A stretch of DNA of 64,000 nt. Source: Mucilaginibacter sp. MD40 (lineage in GTDB: Bacteria > Bacteroidota > Bacteroidia > Sphingobacteriales > Sphingobacteriaceae). The notes beneath the pieces are model-generated. The model had not been told where the DNA came from, ran no database searches, and saw nothing but the letters and a program-made list of their open reading frames with translations. Shown one piece after another: positions 1 to 10,258 of this stretch (position 1 is its first letter; every line of letters begins with the position of its first letter). The stretch is taken from NCBI RefSeq assembly GCF_002288635.1, contig NZ_NRSW01000001.1, positions 3,305,852 through 3,369,851 of the forward strand, read 5' to 3'. A program made the translations under genes and the position numbers.

Positions 1-1124
1 GAGCTGGGTTACGGTAAATCACATTAGCGTACTTAAAGCATACCGGTTTCTCAGGATTGCTTGCATCAAAGTTCTTTTTATACCTTACGTCTAAGGTGTC
101 ATTATCTGCAAAGTTTTGTGAAAGGAAACGCGGCACAGTGTAAAACCTAGGATTATTACCGTATTGGTTTATGTAGCTGCCATTTAAAAAATAAGTACCA
201 ATATGGTCATACGAACCTTCAAGCGTATTTTCACTCATGTTAACCTCAAAGATACTTTCAGATGAGCGGCCAATAAAGATACTTTTGTAGTTAGCGGTAT
301 CTGTTAATGTATAGCCCCCTTTTGCAACCAGTGTAGTAATGGTTGTATCCGCGCTGTTTACATCCGTCATATTAGGAGCATCTGTAGCTACGTTAGACAT
401 GGTGGCCCTCCACAGGTAAAGGTGCGCCAACAAAGCGTAAACCGATCCTTTATTAGCCATTACGTGCGCATCGCCTTGATCCGTATAACCCCAGCTAAGC
501 ATATTTATAGCATTGTGGCAATCAGTCTCAATTTGCTTCATGATATCAGCCTTAGGGCTTCTTGGCAATTGAGGAGCATTGATAGGATCATCATATGCAA
601 CGGTAACCAAAGGTACATCACCCCAAACACGGGTCATCATAAAATAGCTTAACGCGCGTATAAACAGTGCCTGCCCAAGTATATTGTTTCGGAATTTACC
701 AGGGTTATCCACGTCTTTTAATTGCGCGTCTGTCATTTTAGATACGTTGGCTATAACAATGTTTGACATTGCTATAGTTTTGTAATACAGCGTGTAATTA
801 GCCAGCGAATTAAGGTTATACTGGAAAGTAAAGTCGCCATTTTGTATACCTTCTAAACCATCACCGGTGTATTGTATAGTGAAGTAGTTTTTGGCAATAG
901 CATCACCGTACATGTAATAACGGTTATTCTTGTCCAGCATAGCCGTTCTTAACAAACCATAGTTACCGGCTATGGCACTGCGCGCATCAGCGGCGGTTTT
1001 CCAGAATGCTTCCTGGTAGGTAGAGTTCTTAGGCTCCTGCTCAAGCAATTTTTTACAGGAGAACAAGCTTGTAGCCGCTAAAAGCATTAAGCCTGATAAG
1101 ATATATTGATTGATCTTTTTCATA
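1..1124 (-). CDS. SusD/RagB-family outer-membrane lipoprotein (partial, C-terminus off window)
   Basis: Translating the minus strand from the ATG at 1124 gives an open frame that runs off the left edge, so about 374 N-terminal residues are visible. It starts with a lipoprotein signal peptide (MKKINQYILSGLMLLAATSLFSC), and the Cys would be lipidated. The next stretch, KKLLEQEPKNSTYQEAFWKT, is typical of SusD/RagB, as are the helical segments with LGQALFIRALSYFMMTRVWGDVPL. SusD proteins are surface glycan-binding lids on SusC channels. The gene lies 51 bp downstream of susC on the same strand, so the two are almost certainly co-transcribed. The substrate cannot be told from this sequence. Confidence in the family is high; the C-terminal part is not visible. 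Confidence 0.93.
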
Positions 1125-1175
1125 TAATTTTTTTTGTCAGGGAAATTTATTTCTCTAAATGTTACAACTAATCAA

Positions 1176-4100
1176 TTACAATTGCAATTCAAGACCTATA
1201 GTGTATTTTTTAGGGATTGGATAACCTGCACCGTTATATTCACCGTATGGATTTACCGCTTCAGCATCAGGCAACCTTTTTGATTGCTGGAACATGAACA
1301 AGTTGTCGGCAATAGCAAATACCTTCAGTTTATTAACTTTAAGCTTTCTTAATACCTGAGGTGAGAAAGTATAACCTAAGTTAACGCTTTTCACACGGAA
1401 ATACCCCCCTTTTTCGAGGAAGAAGGTTTGAGCGCCAGTATAATAGTAACGGTATGTACCTAAATCATATTTAGCGTACTGAGCGTTATCACCAGGGTTC
1501 TTCCAGATATTAATTTTGCTCAGGTCGGGAGTTGATGTGCTGGCAAAGTTATATACAGCATTAGCGTCTGTTGAGTTTGAGAAACGATCAGACTCGAACA
1601 GGTTTAATACGTCCCTGTCAAAAGTGAAGGTACAGAAAACACCTAAAGTCCAGTTTTTGTACGTAAAGTTGTTCGTCCAACCACCGGTATATTTAGGGTT
1701 AGGGTCACCAGAAGGCTTTTTGTCAGGGTTAATACCATCATTAAAAATATCTATGAAACCGTCACCATCAAGGTCGGCAAGGTAAAAATCACCTGCCTGG
1801 TAGGTTCCATTACTGTTTTTATACAGTTCACCTGTGTATGGATTAACCGGGATATCGCTTGTTTTTGAGAAAACGCCTTTAGTTTGATATAAGTAAAACG
1901 CGTTAATAGGGCTGCCTATAGATAGAATGTGCGATTTATCAAAACGGTCGCCACTCATCACCAGGTCGCGGCCGCCATTAGGCAAGCTGGTGATCTGGTT
2001 TTTGTTATAAGAAACGTTCAATCGTGTAAACCAACGGAATTGGCCCTCTAACGGGTTAGCCGATATAGAAAGCTCAACACCCGCGTTACGTACACCAATA
2101 GAGTTGGTAAGCGCATAATCGTAACCAGTAGTAACCGGCAGGTTCACACTGAAAAGTTGCAGTGAAGACTGCTTGTTGTAAACGTCAAACTGTAATGCGT
2201 ATTTACCGTTTTTAATTTCTATATCGGTACCGATGTTCCATTGGGTTGAACGCTCCCAGCTTAGGCCTTTTTGCGCCGCACCGTTAACAAAGTTTGGTGT
2301 AATTGCGCTTACACCATTGTAAGTGGTTGCCCCGGGGCTGGTAATATTACCGTTACCATCTCTAACCTGATAGTTACCGTTAAAAGGCACGGAGTTAACA
2401 TTATAGAGATTGTACTGTAAATAGTTATTATTCGGCAAGCTACCAGATGTACCTATACTGGCACGTAATTTTAACAAGGTGAATGGATTGTTATCAATAT
2501 CCTTCATGAATTTCTCTTCAGAAACTAACCAACCGGCTGATGCTGAGGGGAAGAAACCCCATTTGTTATTTGCACCGAAACGGGATGAACCATCTGTACG
2601 TGCGCTAACCGAAACCAGGTAACGGCCTTGATAGTCATAAGCCAGACGACCATAATAAGAAAGCAATCCGTAAGCCTGGTAATCTGATGTACCTGATACT
2701 TTACCTTGCTGGAAGCCCTGCACTACCTGCACATTGTCTGTAGCACCATTATAACCGTATGCCGAAGTATATTGATACTGGTTGTACAATATATCCTGGC
2801 CTGCTACAACGCTAAGGTTGTGCTTACCAAACTGGTTGGTGTAGTTAATAAAGTTAGATATAGAAATATTTACGCCATTATCTGCAAAACTGTAAGCCGA
2901 GTTACCCTGGCCATTGTTTAACAGCGTACCTCTACTCAAATCACGACGAGCGGTATTTAATAAATATGAACTTTGTGAATTTAATACCAAATGCTTGTTC
3001 ACATTGTAAGATAAGTTCAAGTTCATGGTAAGCTGGTTGCTTACGTTACGGTCCAGATTTTGATCGTAACTACCCAGGTAGTACGCTTTCTTATCATCAT
3101 CTAATGTTAACAGTGATGAAGGCATGTTACCTGCACCTAAACTAATTGGACTGCTGTTGTCTCCGTTACCACGAGCGCGGTCTGACCTCGAGAACGCAAA
3201 CATCGGGTTAATCATCAGTTTTTTATTTAAAGCCCAACTGGTTAAGTTTAAACGAGTAGAAAGGCGTTTAAAACCTGTAGCCTTAATAATACCATCCTCA
3301 TCATAGTACCCACCGCTAAAACGGTAAACGGTACCATCGCTATTACCACCACTAATGCTTAGGTCGCCGTTGGCAATCCTTCCGGTTTGGTAAAACAGGT
3401 CCTGCCAATCTGTATTGCCATTAAAGGCCGGGTTAAGGCTGTCTGTTAATATATATGGCAGCTGTGTTTTTTGTGCATAACTTAACTGGCGATTTAATAC
3501 ATCCAATTTTTGCCTGCGCTCGGTTGCACCCAAAGTAACATCGCGTAGTTTAGGGCGTTGGGTAATACCTGCGTAGCTGTTAAAAATGATACGAGGTTCG
3601 CCGCTTAATCCTTTTTTGGTAGTGATCAAGATTACACCATTAGCTGCACGTGAGCCATAAATAGCTGCTGCTGAGGCATCTTTCAGTACGTCGATGGTTT
3701 CAATATCAGTCGGGTTAATACCTGCCAGGTAGTTAGTACCTGTACCTACACCCGGGCCAATATAATCTTCGTTAGGCTGAGGCACACCGTCAACTACATA
3801 TAACGGAGAGTTAACAACGTTATACACATCATAACCACGGCTAACCAGCGAATTACCACGTACAGATACCGTAGGCGCAACACCAGGCTGGCCGCTAAAG
3901 TTTTGTACGTTAACACCGGATACCCTACCCTGCAAAAGCTGGTCAAAACTGGCCGCAGGGATATCAGCCAATTCTTTTGCAGAAAGACTGGAGATAGCCG
4001 CGGTAGTTTTTTTACGGGCAATTTTTTGGTAACCGATAAGCACAACTTCTTTTAAGCCTTGAACATCATCGGCTAAAGAAAAATTGAGTACAGAACGGCC

Positions 4101-4376
4101 CTTAACCTGTAATTCCTGGGCTACAAAGCCTACCATAGTGGCTACCACTACAGATTGGTCTGATTTTACCGTTAAGGTAAATTTACCCTGGGCATTGGTT
4201 AATGTACCGTTTTGGGTACCTTTTTCAACAATTGATACACCGGGTAATGGGAGGTTGGTTTTGTCCAATACCGTACCCGTGATCTTGGTCTGCGCTAAAG
4301 CAGTAGTTGGCATAATCATCCGGGAGAGGATAATTATGATCAATAGGGAGTAACATTTAGTAAAGTTTAGCTTCAT
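1176..4376 (-). CDS. SusC/RagA-family TonB-dependent outer-membrane transporter
   Basis: The 1066-residue protein has a signal peptide of about 29 residues ending in ALAQ. A carboxypeptidase-regulatory-like (CNA-B type) domain follows at roughly 30-105 (KITGTVLDKTNLPLPGVSI). The SusC plug comes next, with the motifs EVVLIGY and DIETIDVLKDASAAAIYGSRAANGVILITTKKG. The remainder is a 22-strand type barrel that ends in YTIGLELQL, with no T9SS tail. SusC proteins import oligosaccharides or other large nutrients using TonB energy, paired with SusD. It is first in a susCD unit and is separated from the upstream GH2 gene by a terminator, so it should have its own promoter in 4377-4600. No anti-sigma/ECF pair is adjacent. 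Substrate unknown; arabinan is a guess from the distant ara genes only. Confidence 0.96.
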   Translation of the reverse strand: MKLNFTKCYSLLIIIILSRMIMPTTALAQTKITGTVLDKTNLPLPGVSIVEKGTQNGTLTNAQGKFTLTVKSDQSVVVATMVGFVAQELQVKGRSVLNFSLADDVQGLKEVVLIGYQKIARKKTTAAISSLSAKELADIPAASFDQLLQGRVSGVNVQNFSGQPGVAPTVSVRGNSLVSRGYDVYNVVNSPLYVVDGVPQPNEDYIGPGVGTGTNYLAGINPTDIETIDVLKDASAAAIYGSRAANGVILITTKKGLSGEPRIIFNSYAGITQRPKLRDVTLGATERRQKLDVLNRQLSYAQKTQLPYILTDSLNPAFNGNTDWQDLFYQTGRIANGDLSISGGNSDGTVYRFSGGYYDEDGIIKATGFKRLSTRLNLTSWALNKKLMINPMFAFSRSDRARGNGDNSSPISLGAGNMPSSLLTLDDDKKAYYLGSYDQNLDRNVSNQLTMNLNLSYNVNKHLVLNSQSSYLLNTARRDLSRGTLLNNGQGNSAYSFADNGVNISISNFINYTNQFGKHNLSVVAGQDILYNQYQYTSAYGYNGATDNVQVVQGFQQGKVSGTSDYQAYGLLSYYGRLAYDYQGRYLVSVSARTDGSSRFGANNKWGFFPSASAGWLVSEEKFMKDIDNNPFTLLKLRASIGTSGSLPNNNYLQYNLYNVNSVPFNGNYQVRDGNGNITSPGATTYNGVSAITPNFVNGAAQKGLSWERSTQWNIGTDIEIKNGKYALQFDVYNKQSSLQLFSVNLPVTTGYDYALTNSIGVRNAGVELSISANPLEGQFRWFTRLNVSYNKNQITSLPNGGRDLVMSGDRFDKSHILSIGSPINAFYLYQTKGVFSKTSDIPVNPYTGELYKNSNGTYQAGDFYLADLDGDGFIDIFNDGINPDKKPSGDPNPKYTGGWTNNFTYKNWTLGVFCTFTFDRDVLNLFESDRFSNSTDANAVYNFASTSTPDLSKINIWKNPGDNAQYAKYDLGTYRYYYTGAQTFFLEKGGYFRVKSVNLGYTFSPQVLRKLKVNKLKVFAIADNLFMFQQSKRLPDAEAVNPYGEYNGAGYPIPKKYTIGLELQL

Positions 4377-4469
4377 AAAAAATTTACATTTGTTTGTAAC
4401 AATTTTATGATTTCTACTAAACTAATTCGTTGCAGATTTTAACCTATATCAGTTGTATATTAACGACTT

Positions 4470-4537
4470 GCATGTTATTTAATGATAATATCTTATAAAT
4501 TATTATCAAAAGTTGTAAAAATGATTATTTAACATGC
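4470..4537. repeat. Imperfect inverted repeat in the susC upstream region
   Basis: GCATGTTATTTAATGAT at 4470-4486 and the complement of 4521-4537 (GCATGTTAAATAATCAT) match at 13 of 17 positions. The arms flank an AT-rich centre that also holds several TGATAAT/ATTATCA words. It lies about 95-160 bp upstream of the susC start. This could be an operator for the susCD unit or simply AT-rich promoter DNA; no regulator can be assigned. Confidence 0.35.
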
Positions 4538-4594
4538 AATAAATTATCATTTAAAACGTATTCGAATTTCCCGCGTTTAAATGTCCATTTAACA

Positions 4595-4630
4595 TAAAAA
4601 GGCAGCCCTAATCGGATATCGGGGCTGCCT
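4595..4630 (-). terminator. Rho-independent terminator of the GH2 gene
   Basis: On the minus strand, AGGCAGCCC and GGGCTGCCT (4630-4622 and 4608-4600) form a perfect 9-bp stem with a 13-nt loop, followed by a T run. It starts 19 bp after the GH2 stop codon and insulates susC from that gene. Confidence 0.85.
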
Positions 4631-4648
4631 CACTATAATTATACTTAG

Positions 4649-7066
4649 TTATTTTTGAAATAGTTGTATTTCTGCCGACTTCAAGCCCAGGCCCAAGGCT
4701 GTTAGCTTAAGCTCACCTACGTTTGTACCAGCCCCAACAATTAACTGGGCTTTACCGCCAAATAAACTACGTTGCCATTGTCCCGGGGGGCATTTGTCTG
4801 CTTCATGGCTGCTTGGATCGCCGTTACCTACACCTAAGATATCTGCTGGCCCGTGCAAGTCAAAGCGGATCAGGTTACCGGCATCAGGCACCTCTCTTCC
4901 TTTTTTATCAAGTACTGTTACGTTTACCACAACGGCATCCTGCCCGTTAGCCAGCAATACCTTTTTTGAAGGCGATAGTACTATCCGGTCAGCCGCGGTA
5001 GTCGTTTCTACTTTAGCTTTTATTATACGGCCTTTTTTATGCGCTACTGCAGCAAGCGTCCCCGGCTGATAGTTTACAGACCAAACTAAGTGCCCATTGC
5101 GAGGCATATCTTTTTTACCGAGGCTTTTTCCATTCAGGAATAGCTCAACATTATCAGCATTAGTATTAACCCATACATCAATAGGTTTACCTTCCTTACC
5201 TGGCCAGTTCCAATGAGGGGCGATATGTAAAACATCCTTATCCGTCCACCAGGATTGATAATAGTAATAAACCGTTTTAGGAAACCCGCACATATCCATA
5301 ATACCAAAATGTGAGTTAATATTAGGCCAGCGGTATGGTGTTGGTTCTCCGCGGTAATCAAATCCAGTCCATGCGAAGCCCCCCATAAACCATGGCCTGT
5401 CCTGCGTTATTTTCCACCAAATCTCGGCAGTACTTGCCCAGCTCGGATACGTAAGATCATAATCGGGCACGTAGGCATGCACTGTGTCCTTGGCAAAAAT
5501 ACTGCGCGTGGTAACTGTGCTGGCTACCTCGGTTCCTATAACCGGTTGCTCCGGATGAGCGGCATGGTAAGCATCCGCGCCATTTAAATTATAGTTGAAA
5601 CCCCTTACCGGTATCACCTCATTCACACCCCGGTAGTAATTACCCTGGTTGGCTGCATAAGTGCTTGTACGCGTAGGATCCAGTTGTTGTTGAAGCAATA
5701 TCTGGTTTTGAGCTATTCGTTTGCCAATATCTGTATGGTGTGTAGCGTATTCTTCATTGCCGATAGACCACATGAAAATACTGGCGTGATTACGATCGCG
5801 CAGTATCAGGTTACGGTATTGCTGCTCATATTCTTTACCACTGGTAAGCAAACGTGTTTCATCCATCACCAGCATGCCCAGGCTGTCGCAGGCATCAAGC
5901 AACTCAGGAGTTGGCGGATTATGCGTGGTGCGGTAAGCGTTTACCCCCATCTCTTTTAGCAAGCGGATACGGTAATACTGCAACTCATCAGGCAGGGCCG
6001 AACCCACGCCTGCATGATCCTGGTGGCAACTTACGCCCTGTACTCTAATATTACGCCCATTGAGGAAAAAGCCTTTATTACTATCAAATTTAAAGGTGCG
6101 CACACCAAAACGGGCCTGTACACTATCTATAGTGCGGCCATTCTGTTTCACAATAGAAAATGCCTTGTATAAATAAGGGTCTGTAACGTCCCATAAGTGG
6201 GCATTATTAATAGTAAGGTTAGTGCTTATTTTATTTTCCTGGCGTATAGCCAAATCAAAAGGCACTTCTTTGCTTTTGGTAAGCACTTTTCCATTTCTAT
6301 CAGTAACGTAACTATAAACGGTAGCAGAAGCGGCATTAATGCCTCTATTCTCTAAAGTAGTTTCAACCGTTACATCGGCATTGTTACCATTAACAGCCGC
6401 ATGTACAAACAAACCGCCATCAGATTTAACATGTACATTGTTGTAGGTATTTAGCCATGCATGGCGGTAAATACCGGCCCCTTCATAAAACCAACCTTCA
6501 AATTGGGTGGCATCAGCCCTTACCACAATCTCATTCTTTTTACCGAAGCGTATAAAGTCTGTGATGTCATAAGCGGCACTATTGTAACCACTAAAGTTAC
6601 CACCTACATAATAGCCGTTGATCCATATTTTACTATCACGGTAAATCCCGTCAAACTGGATCTCAAAACGTTTACCGGAATCAGCCCTGGCAATTTCAAA
6701 AGCTTTTCGGTACCAGCCTATACTATTCTCCGGAAATAAAGCGCCTACGGGCTTATACCCATGCGAATCAATATCATCATTGTTCACATAGGTAAAGGGC
6801 AATGCCACCACCCAATCATGGGGCAACTTTACATTATCCCAATTCTTATCATTATAATCTATGGCAATACACGTACCGGCGGTTTCGCCCGATTTTGAGA
6901 AAATATTACCGAAACCATAATTAAAATCACGGGTAAAATCGGTAGCATGGCCTGCGTGAAATTTCCAGCCATCATCAAAATGCTGATGCGTGCGTACAGG
7001 TTGTGCTAACGCAAGCCTAGTACTGATTATCAGAATAAGGATACTTAAGGTAAATAGTTTATTCAT
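4649..7066 (-). CDS. Exported glycoside hydrolase family 2 (beta-galactosidase-like)
   Basis: I chose the ATG at 7066 because it gives a clear signal peptide (MNKLFTLSILILIISTRLALAQ) and an 805-residue protein. The open frame extends upstream to 7228 but that extension does not look like protein. GH2 architecture is visible: a sugar-binding jelly roll (DGWKFHAG, LPHDWV), an immunoglobulin-like domain, and a TIM barrel. The barrel carries the acid/base Glu in FMWSIGNEE (about residue 438) and the nucleophile Glu in PVIGTEVAS (about 513). C-terminal DUF4982/Big-like domains follow. Family members are retaining exo-beta-glycosidases, usually beta-galactosidases, in the periplasm or on the surface. 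The exact sugar specificity is not deducible. It is transcribed alone, ending at the hairpin at 4595-4630. Confidence 0.9.
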   Translation of the reverse strand: MNKLFTLSILILIISTRLALAQPVRTHQHFDDGWKFHAGHATDFTRDFNYGFGNIFSKSGETAGTCIAIDYNDKNWDNVKLPHDWVVALPFTYVNNDDIDSHGYKPVGALFPENSIGWYRKAFEIARADSGKRFEIQFDGIYRDSKIWINGYYVGGNFSGYNSAAYDITDFIRFGKKNEIVVRADATQFEGWFYEGAGIYRHAWLNTYNNVHVKSDGGLFVHAAVNGNNADVTVETTLENRGINAASATVYSYVTDRNGKVLTKSKEVPFDLAIRQENKISTNLTINNAHLWDVTDPYLYKAFSIVKQNGRTIDSVQARFGVRTFKFDSNKGFFLNGRNIRVQGVSCHQDHAGVGSALPDELQYYRIRLLKEMGVNAYRTTHNPPTPELLDACDSLGMLVMDETRLLTSGKEYEQQYRNLILRDRNHASIFMWSIGNEEYATHHTDIGKRIAQNQILLQQQLDPTRTSTYAANQGNYYRGVNEVIPVRGFNYNLNGADAYHAAHPEQPVIGTEVASTVTTRSIFAKDTVHAYVPDYDLTYPSWASTAEIWWKITQDRPWFMGGFAWTGFDYRGEPTPYRWPNINSHFGIMDMCGFPKTVYYYYQSWWTDKDVLHIAPHWNWPGKEGKPIDVWVNTNADNVELFLNGKSLGKKDMPRNGHLVWSVNYQPGTLAAVAHKKGRIIKAKVETTTAADRIVLSPSKKVLLANGQDAVVVNVTVLDKKGREVPDAGNLIRFDLHGPADILGVGNGDPSSHEADKCPPGQWQRSLFGGKAQLIVGAGTNVGELKLTALGLGLKSAEIQLFQK

Positions 7067-7319
7067 GTATGTTAGGAGATATTGTTTAAATGCATTTTTG
7101 AGGAAGTCATTATCTGCTGTAATTTGTTTTATGGAACAAACAGCGCCATTCAGCGGCGAAAGATAGATAATTAACAAGCATTTAACAGGTGTTAAAATGA
7201 CATTAAATGAGGGAATTTTATTTTTCATTATTCTGCGGCGCTAAACACATGCTTATCCCGGCTACACAAATAAACTTAAATGAAATAAATTTTACTAATA
7301 AGCGTTATTTCTGGCATAC

Positions 7320-8411
7320 ATGAAGAGATACGGATTGTTGTTTGCAATAACTACTGCAATCATACTTGTTTTTTCTATAGGTTGTAGATTTGTAAAATCG
7401 GTGGGGCAAAACCCGAAGGGCGCATCGTTAGCCGAGCTCGAGAAATTACCTAATTACAAAAATGGCGCTTTTGAAAATGCTGCCGAAGAAGCTGATTCAA
7501 CAAAAAAGCATAAGTGGTTATTTTTGCGCAGTCGCCCCAAAACGGTAAGGCCATCACAACCATTACCTTGGGTTAAAACCGATCTGAATACCTTACCTAC
7601 CCCTACTCCTGCTGTGGTATGGTTCGGGCATTCGTCCATGCTTATTAAAACCGGTAAGGAAAATATATTGATAGACCCCATCTTCAGTAACTACGCGGGG
7701 CCGATAGCAGGGTTGATACGTGCTTTCCCGGGTACCAACCATTACCATGCAGAGGATATGCCGCCTATTGACGTATTACTGATATCACATGACCATTACG
7801 ACCACCTTGACTATCAAACCTTTAAAAAACTAAAAAATAAAATAAAATTAGCTATAGTACCAATGGGCGTTGGATCTGATCTGGTTTATTGGGGGTTTGA
7901 ACGAAAAAAGATCGTTGAGCTTAACTGGGACCAGTCTGTAACGCTGCCTACAGGTTTACAGATAACGGCTACACCAGCCCAACATAAAAGTAACCGCACT
8001 TACAGCCAGGAGAATAAAACCCTTTGGGCATCATTTGTAATCAATACCGGAAGTTACCGTATGTACTACAGCGGCGATAGCGGTTATGGGCCGCATTTTA
8101 AACAAATAGGCGAAAAATATGGCCCCTTTGATATTGCCTTTTTAGAATGCGGACAATACAGCCCCAACTGGCCCTGGGCGCATTTATGGATAGGGCAAGC
8201 AGCGCAAGCTGCTGCTGATTTAAATGCCCGTTTACTACAACCCGTTCATTGGGCCAAATTTGTAGCTGCCAACCATCCCTGGAATGAGCCTGTTAATAAA
8301 TTGCTGCCTGCTGCTGCCAAATCAGGCATTCCGGTAAGTGTACCGCGTATAGGTGAGCCATATTATTTAGGCGAACCTCCTAAAACTTATGTGTGGTGGA
8401 ATTTTAAATAG
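7320..8411 (+). CDS. MBL-fold hydrolase of the NAPE-PLD/UlaG-like type, lipoprotein
   Basis: A 363-residue protein beginning with a lipoprotein signal peptide (LFAITTAIILVFSIGC). The metallo-beta-lactamase signature SHDHYDHLDY (HxHxDH) sits at about residue 156-165, preceded by VVWFGHSSMLIKTGKENILIDPIFS, a hallmark of the COG2220 family. Further metal ligands are probably the His in TPAQH, the Asp in YYSGDSGY and the late His in QPVHWAKF. NAPE-PLD-like members hydrolyse N-acyl phosphatidylethanolamines, but many bacterial relatives have no known substrate. It is a single gene, divergent from the GH2 gene and convergent with the PAS gene (25 bp apart). Family certain, substrate unknown. Confidence 0.88.
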   Translation: MKRYGLLFAITTAIILVFSIGCRFVKSVGQNPKGASLAELEKLPNYKNGAFENAAEEADSTKKHKWLFLRSRPKTVRPSQPLPWVKTDLNTLPTPTPAVVWFGHSSMLIKTGKENILIDPIFSNYAGPIAGLIRAFPGTNHYHAEDMPPIDVLLISHDHYDHLDYQTFKKLKNKIKLAIVPMGVGSDLVYWGFERKKIVELNWDQSVTLPTGLQITATPAQHKSNRTYSQENKTLWASFVINTGSYRMYYSGDSGYGPHFKQIGEKYGPFDIAFLECGQYSPNWPWAHLWIGQAAQAAADLNARLLQPVHWAKFVAANHPWNEPVNKLLPAAAKSGIPVSVPRIGEPYYLGEPPKTYVWWNFK

Positions 8412-8436
8412 CACTGATTCAGTTCAGTTAACTCTT

Positions 8437-10074
8437 TTATTCGCGCTGTTTTTCATAGGTGTTTTGTGGTTTTTCTATCATACTTATAGAGTATGATTTA
8501 GTAGTAATATCTGCCACGATATTATCCAGTTCTGTAACAGATTCGTTCATGTATCGCACTGCCATATCAAAATCCTCATCTGTTGTTGGTTGTTGTATTA
8601 TTTGAAGCAAGCCCAATAAGCGGGCAACTGGTGCCCGTACAATATGCGACTGTATCCAGGCTATCTCACGGAAAACTTTATTCTGATCTTCAATCTTCTG
8701 TATATAATTTTTTGTTGAAGTAATATCCCTGCCGGTTATACATATACCCGAAATATTGTCATCTGTGTAAACCGGGTTTAATGTATAATATATCCACAAA
8801 GAGTTTTTACCGGTTCTGTAATGGCGGTCATAAGCGATGGTTTCGCCGGCTTTAACGCGCTCAAGCATACTTAAAAAATCCGCATGCTGAACGGCTGGAA
8901 TATAAGTGAGAATATTCCGGCCAATGGTAAATCCTCCCGACCTGGGATTTATACGTAAATATTCGGTAGCTTTTTGATTAAACTGCTTTATAGCATAATC
9001 ACTATCGATAAGCACCAATCCATCAACACTGCTTTCAAATATAGCTCTTAAGTCAGCTTCAGACCGCCGTAACAGCTGATGAGCCTGCTGCAGCTCCAAT
9101 TCATTTTTCTTAAGCTCGGTGATATCGTTAGCTAAAACCAGGCGTAAGATCTTCCCATCAATTTCTATCAGGTTACTTTCAATGCTTACGTTGATCAGTT
9201 CGCCATCTCTCTTGTAATGAAAAGTCTGTTGATTATGATACAACCCGGTTTGCCGGTTTAACTTAACAATCTCTTCTATCTTTGACTGTTCTGTTTGCGG
9301 CCGTATATCCGTTATCTTTAAACGCATAAACTCCTCACGCGTATATCCGTAATGTCGTATCGCCGCCTCATTTACGTCAATAAAATGAAGTGTTACCGTA
9401 TCAAACAGCCACATTGGCAAAGGGCTCTTTTCAAAAAGTAAACGATAACGACGCTTAAGCTGCATCTCATTTTTTAGCACTTTTTCGAGCCTGTCCATTA
9501 TCCGGTGAATTAATACAACGGTAATAACACTGATAAACAAAAAATTGGCTGTTAATATAATACGGCTTCCGAGGCTGATATGCAACTGATTATTTACCAT
9601 ACCGGCCTGCACAGGGAGAATAACTGCTATAGCAAACAGAACAACCATATTCAGCACAATAGAATACCATGCCGCATATTTGGGTAGAATAAGCGCGCTA
9701 ATTATTGTAAGGCCAAACAAATAAAACACACCAGGACCAGTATATCCCATGGAAATAATGAGATATATCGCAAGTGGATAAAATACAGCCAGAAATAAAA
9801 ACTTACGTGCTATAAGTGTTAATCCTGTGGTAAAGGAAATAAGAGCGAAACCAATAAAGGTTACCCCTTCCAAAATTCCCAGTGTTAAATCATTACTAAA
9901 AAAAGAATATAACAACCCCGGAAATGCAGCCAGGAAGCTCACCGGAAGGCCATACATAATTAAGGTAATAAACAGCTGCGCTTTCCAGTAGGCTAAAGTC
10001 GACTCATGACCGGCATCAGAATAGACTTGTAAGTTACGGACAAACTGCTCATACTTCAAAAGCCATTTCTTCAT
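8437..10074 (-). CDS. Membrane PAS/PAS sensor ending in an isolated His-kinase dimerisation-like segment
   Basis: The ATG at 10074 (MKKWLLKYEQF) gives 545 residues; the frame is open to 10206 but the longer N-terminus looks non-coding. The N-terminus is a multi-helix membrane domain (about residues 30-205). Two PAS domains follow (about 220-340, MWLFDTVTLHFIDVNEAAIRHYGYTREEF type, and 350-465). The C-terminus holds AWIQSHIVRAPVARLLGLLQ, which resembles a kinase H-box with His477. The protein then stops about 68 residues later with no HATPase domain (no N, G1 or G2 boxes). It may be a phosphotransfer or scaffold partner rather than an active kinase. A smaller relative lies at 37762-38349. Not clearly in an operon with the TPR kinase upstream (184 bp away). 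Confidence 0.82.
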   Translation of the reverse strand: MKKWLLKYEQFVRNLQVYSDAGHESTLAYWKAQLFITLIMYGLPVSFLAAFPGLLYSFFSNDLTLGILEGVTFIGFALISFTTGLTLIARKFLFLAVFYPLAIYLIISMGYTGPGVFYLFGLTIISALILPKYAAWYSIVLNMVVLFAIAVILPVQAGMVNNQLHISLGSRIILTANFLFISVITVVLIHRIMDRLEKVLKNEMQLKRRYRLLFEKSPLPMWLFDTVTLHFIDVNEAAIRHYGYTREEFMRLKITDIRPQTEQSKIEEIVKLNRQTGLYHNQQTFHYKRDGELINVSIESNLIEIDGKILRLVLANDITELKKNELELQQAHQLLRRSEADLRAIFESSVDGLVLIDSDYAIKQFNQKATEYLRINPRSGGFTIGRNILTYIPAVQHADFLSMLERVKAGETIAYDRHYRTGKNSLWIYYTLNPVYTDDNISGICITGRDITSTKNYIQKIEDQNKVFREIAWIQSHIVRAPVARLLGLLQIIQQPTTDEDFDMAVRYMNESVTELDNIVADITTKSYSISMIEKPQNTYEKQRE

Positions 10075-10258
10075 GTTCAGGCGCGGGGGATATATTGGTA
10101 TTAAGTCGACATAATATAGGAAAAATATTTCCCCGGAACGCCAAAACATTAAAAAACTAAGAAAAAAATTATTTACTAAGAAAAGCCGAAAGAAAACATA
10201 CGGCAAAAAGAGCCAAAAAAACTTAACAGATTTAAGATACGCTGCCCTTGCTATGCTC

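Noticed and set aside
7067-7228. N-terminal extension of the GH2 gene to an upstream ATG
   Set aside because: The signal peptide begins at ATG 7066, and the extension reads as spacer.
10075-10206. N-terminal extension of the PAS gene
   Set aside because: The extra residues form an unlikely hydrophobic run, and the spacer between genes is a better fit.
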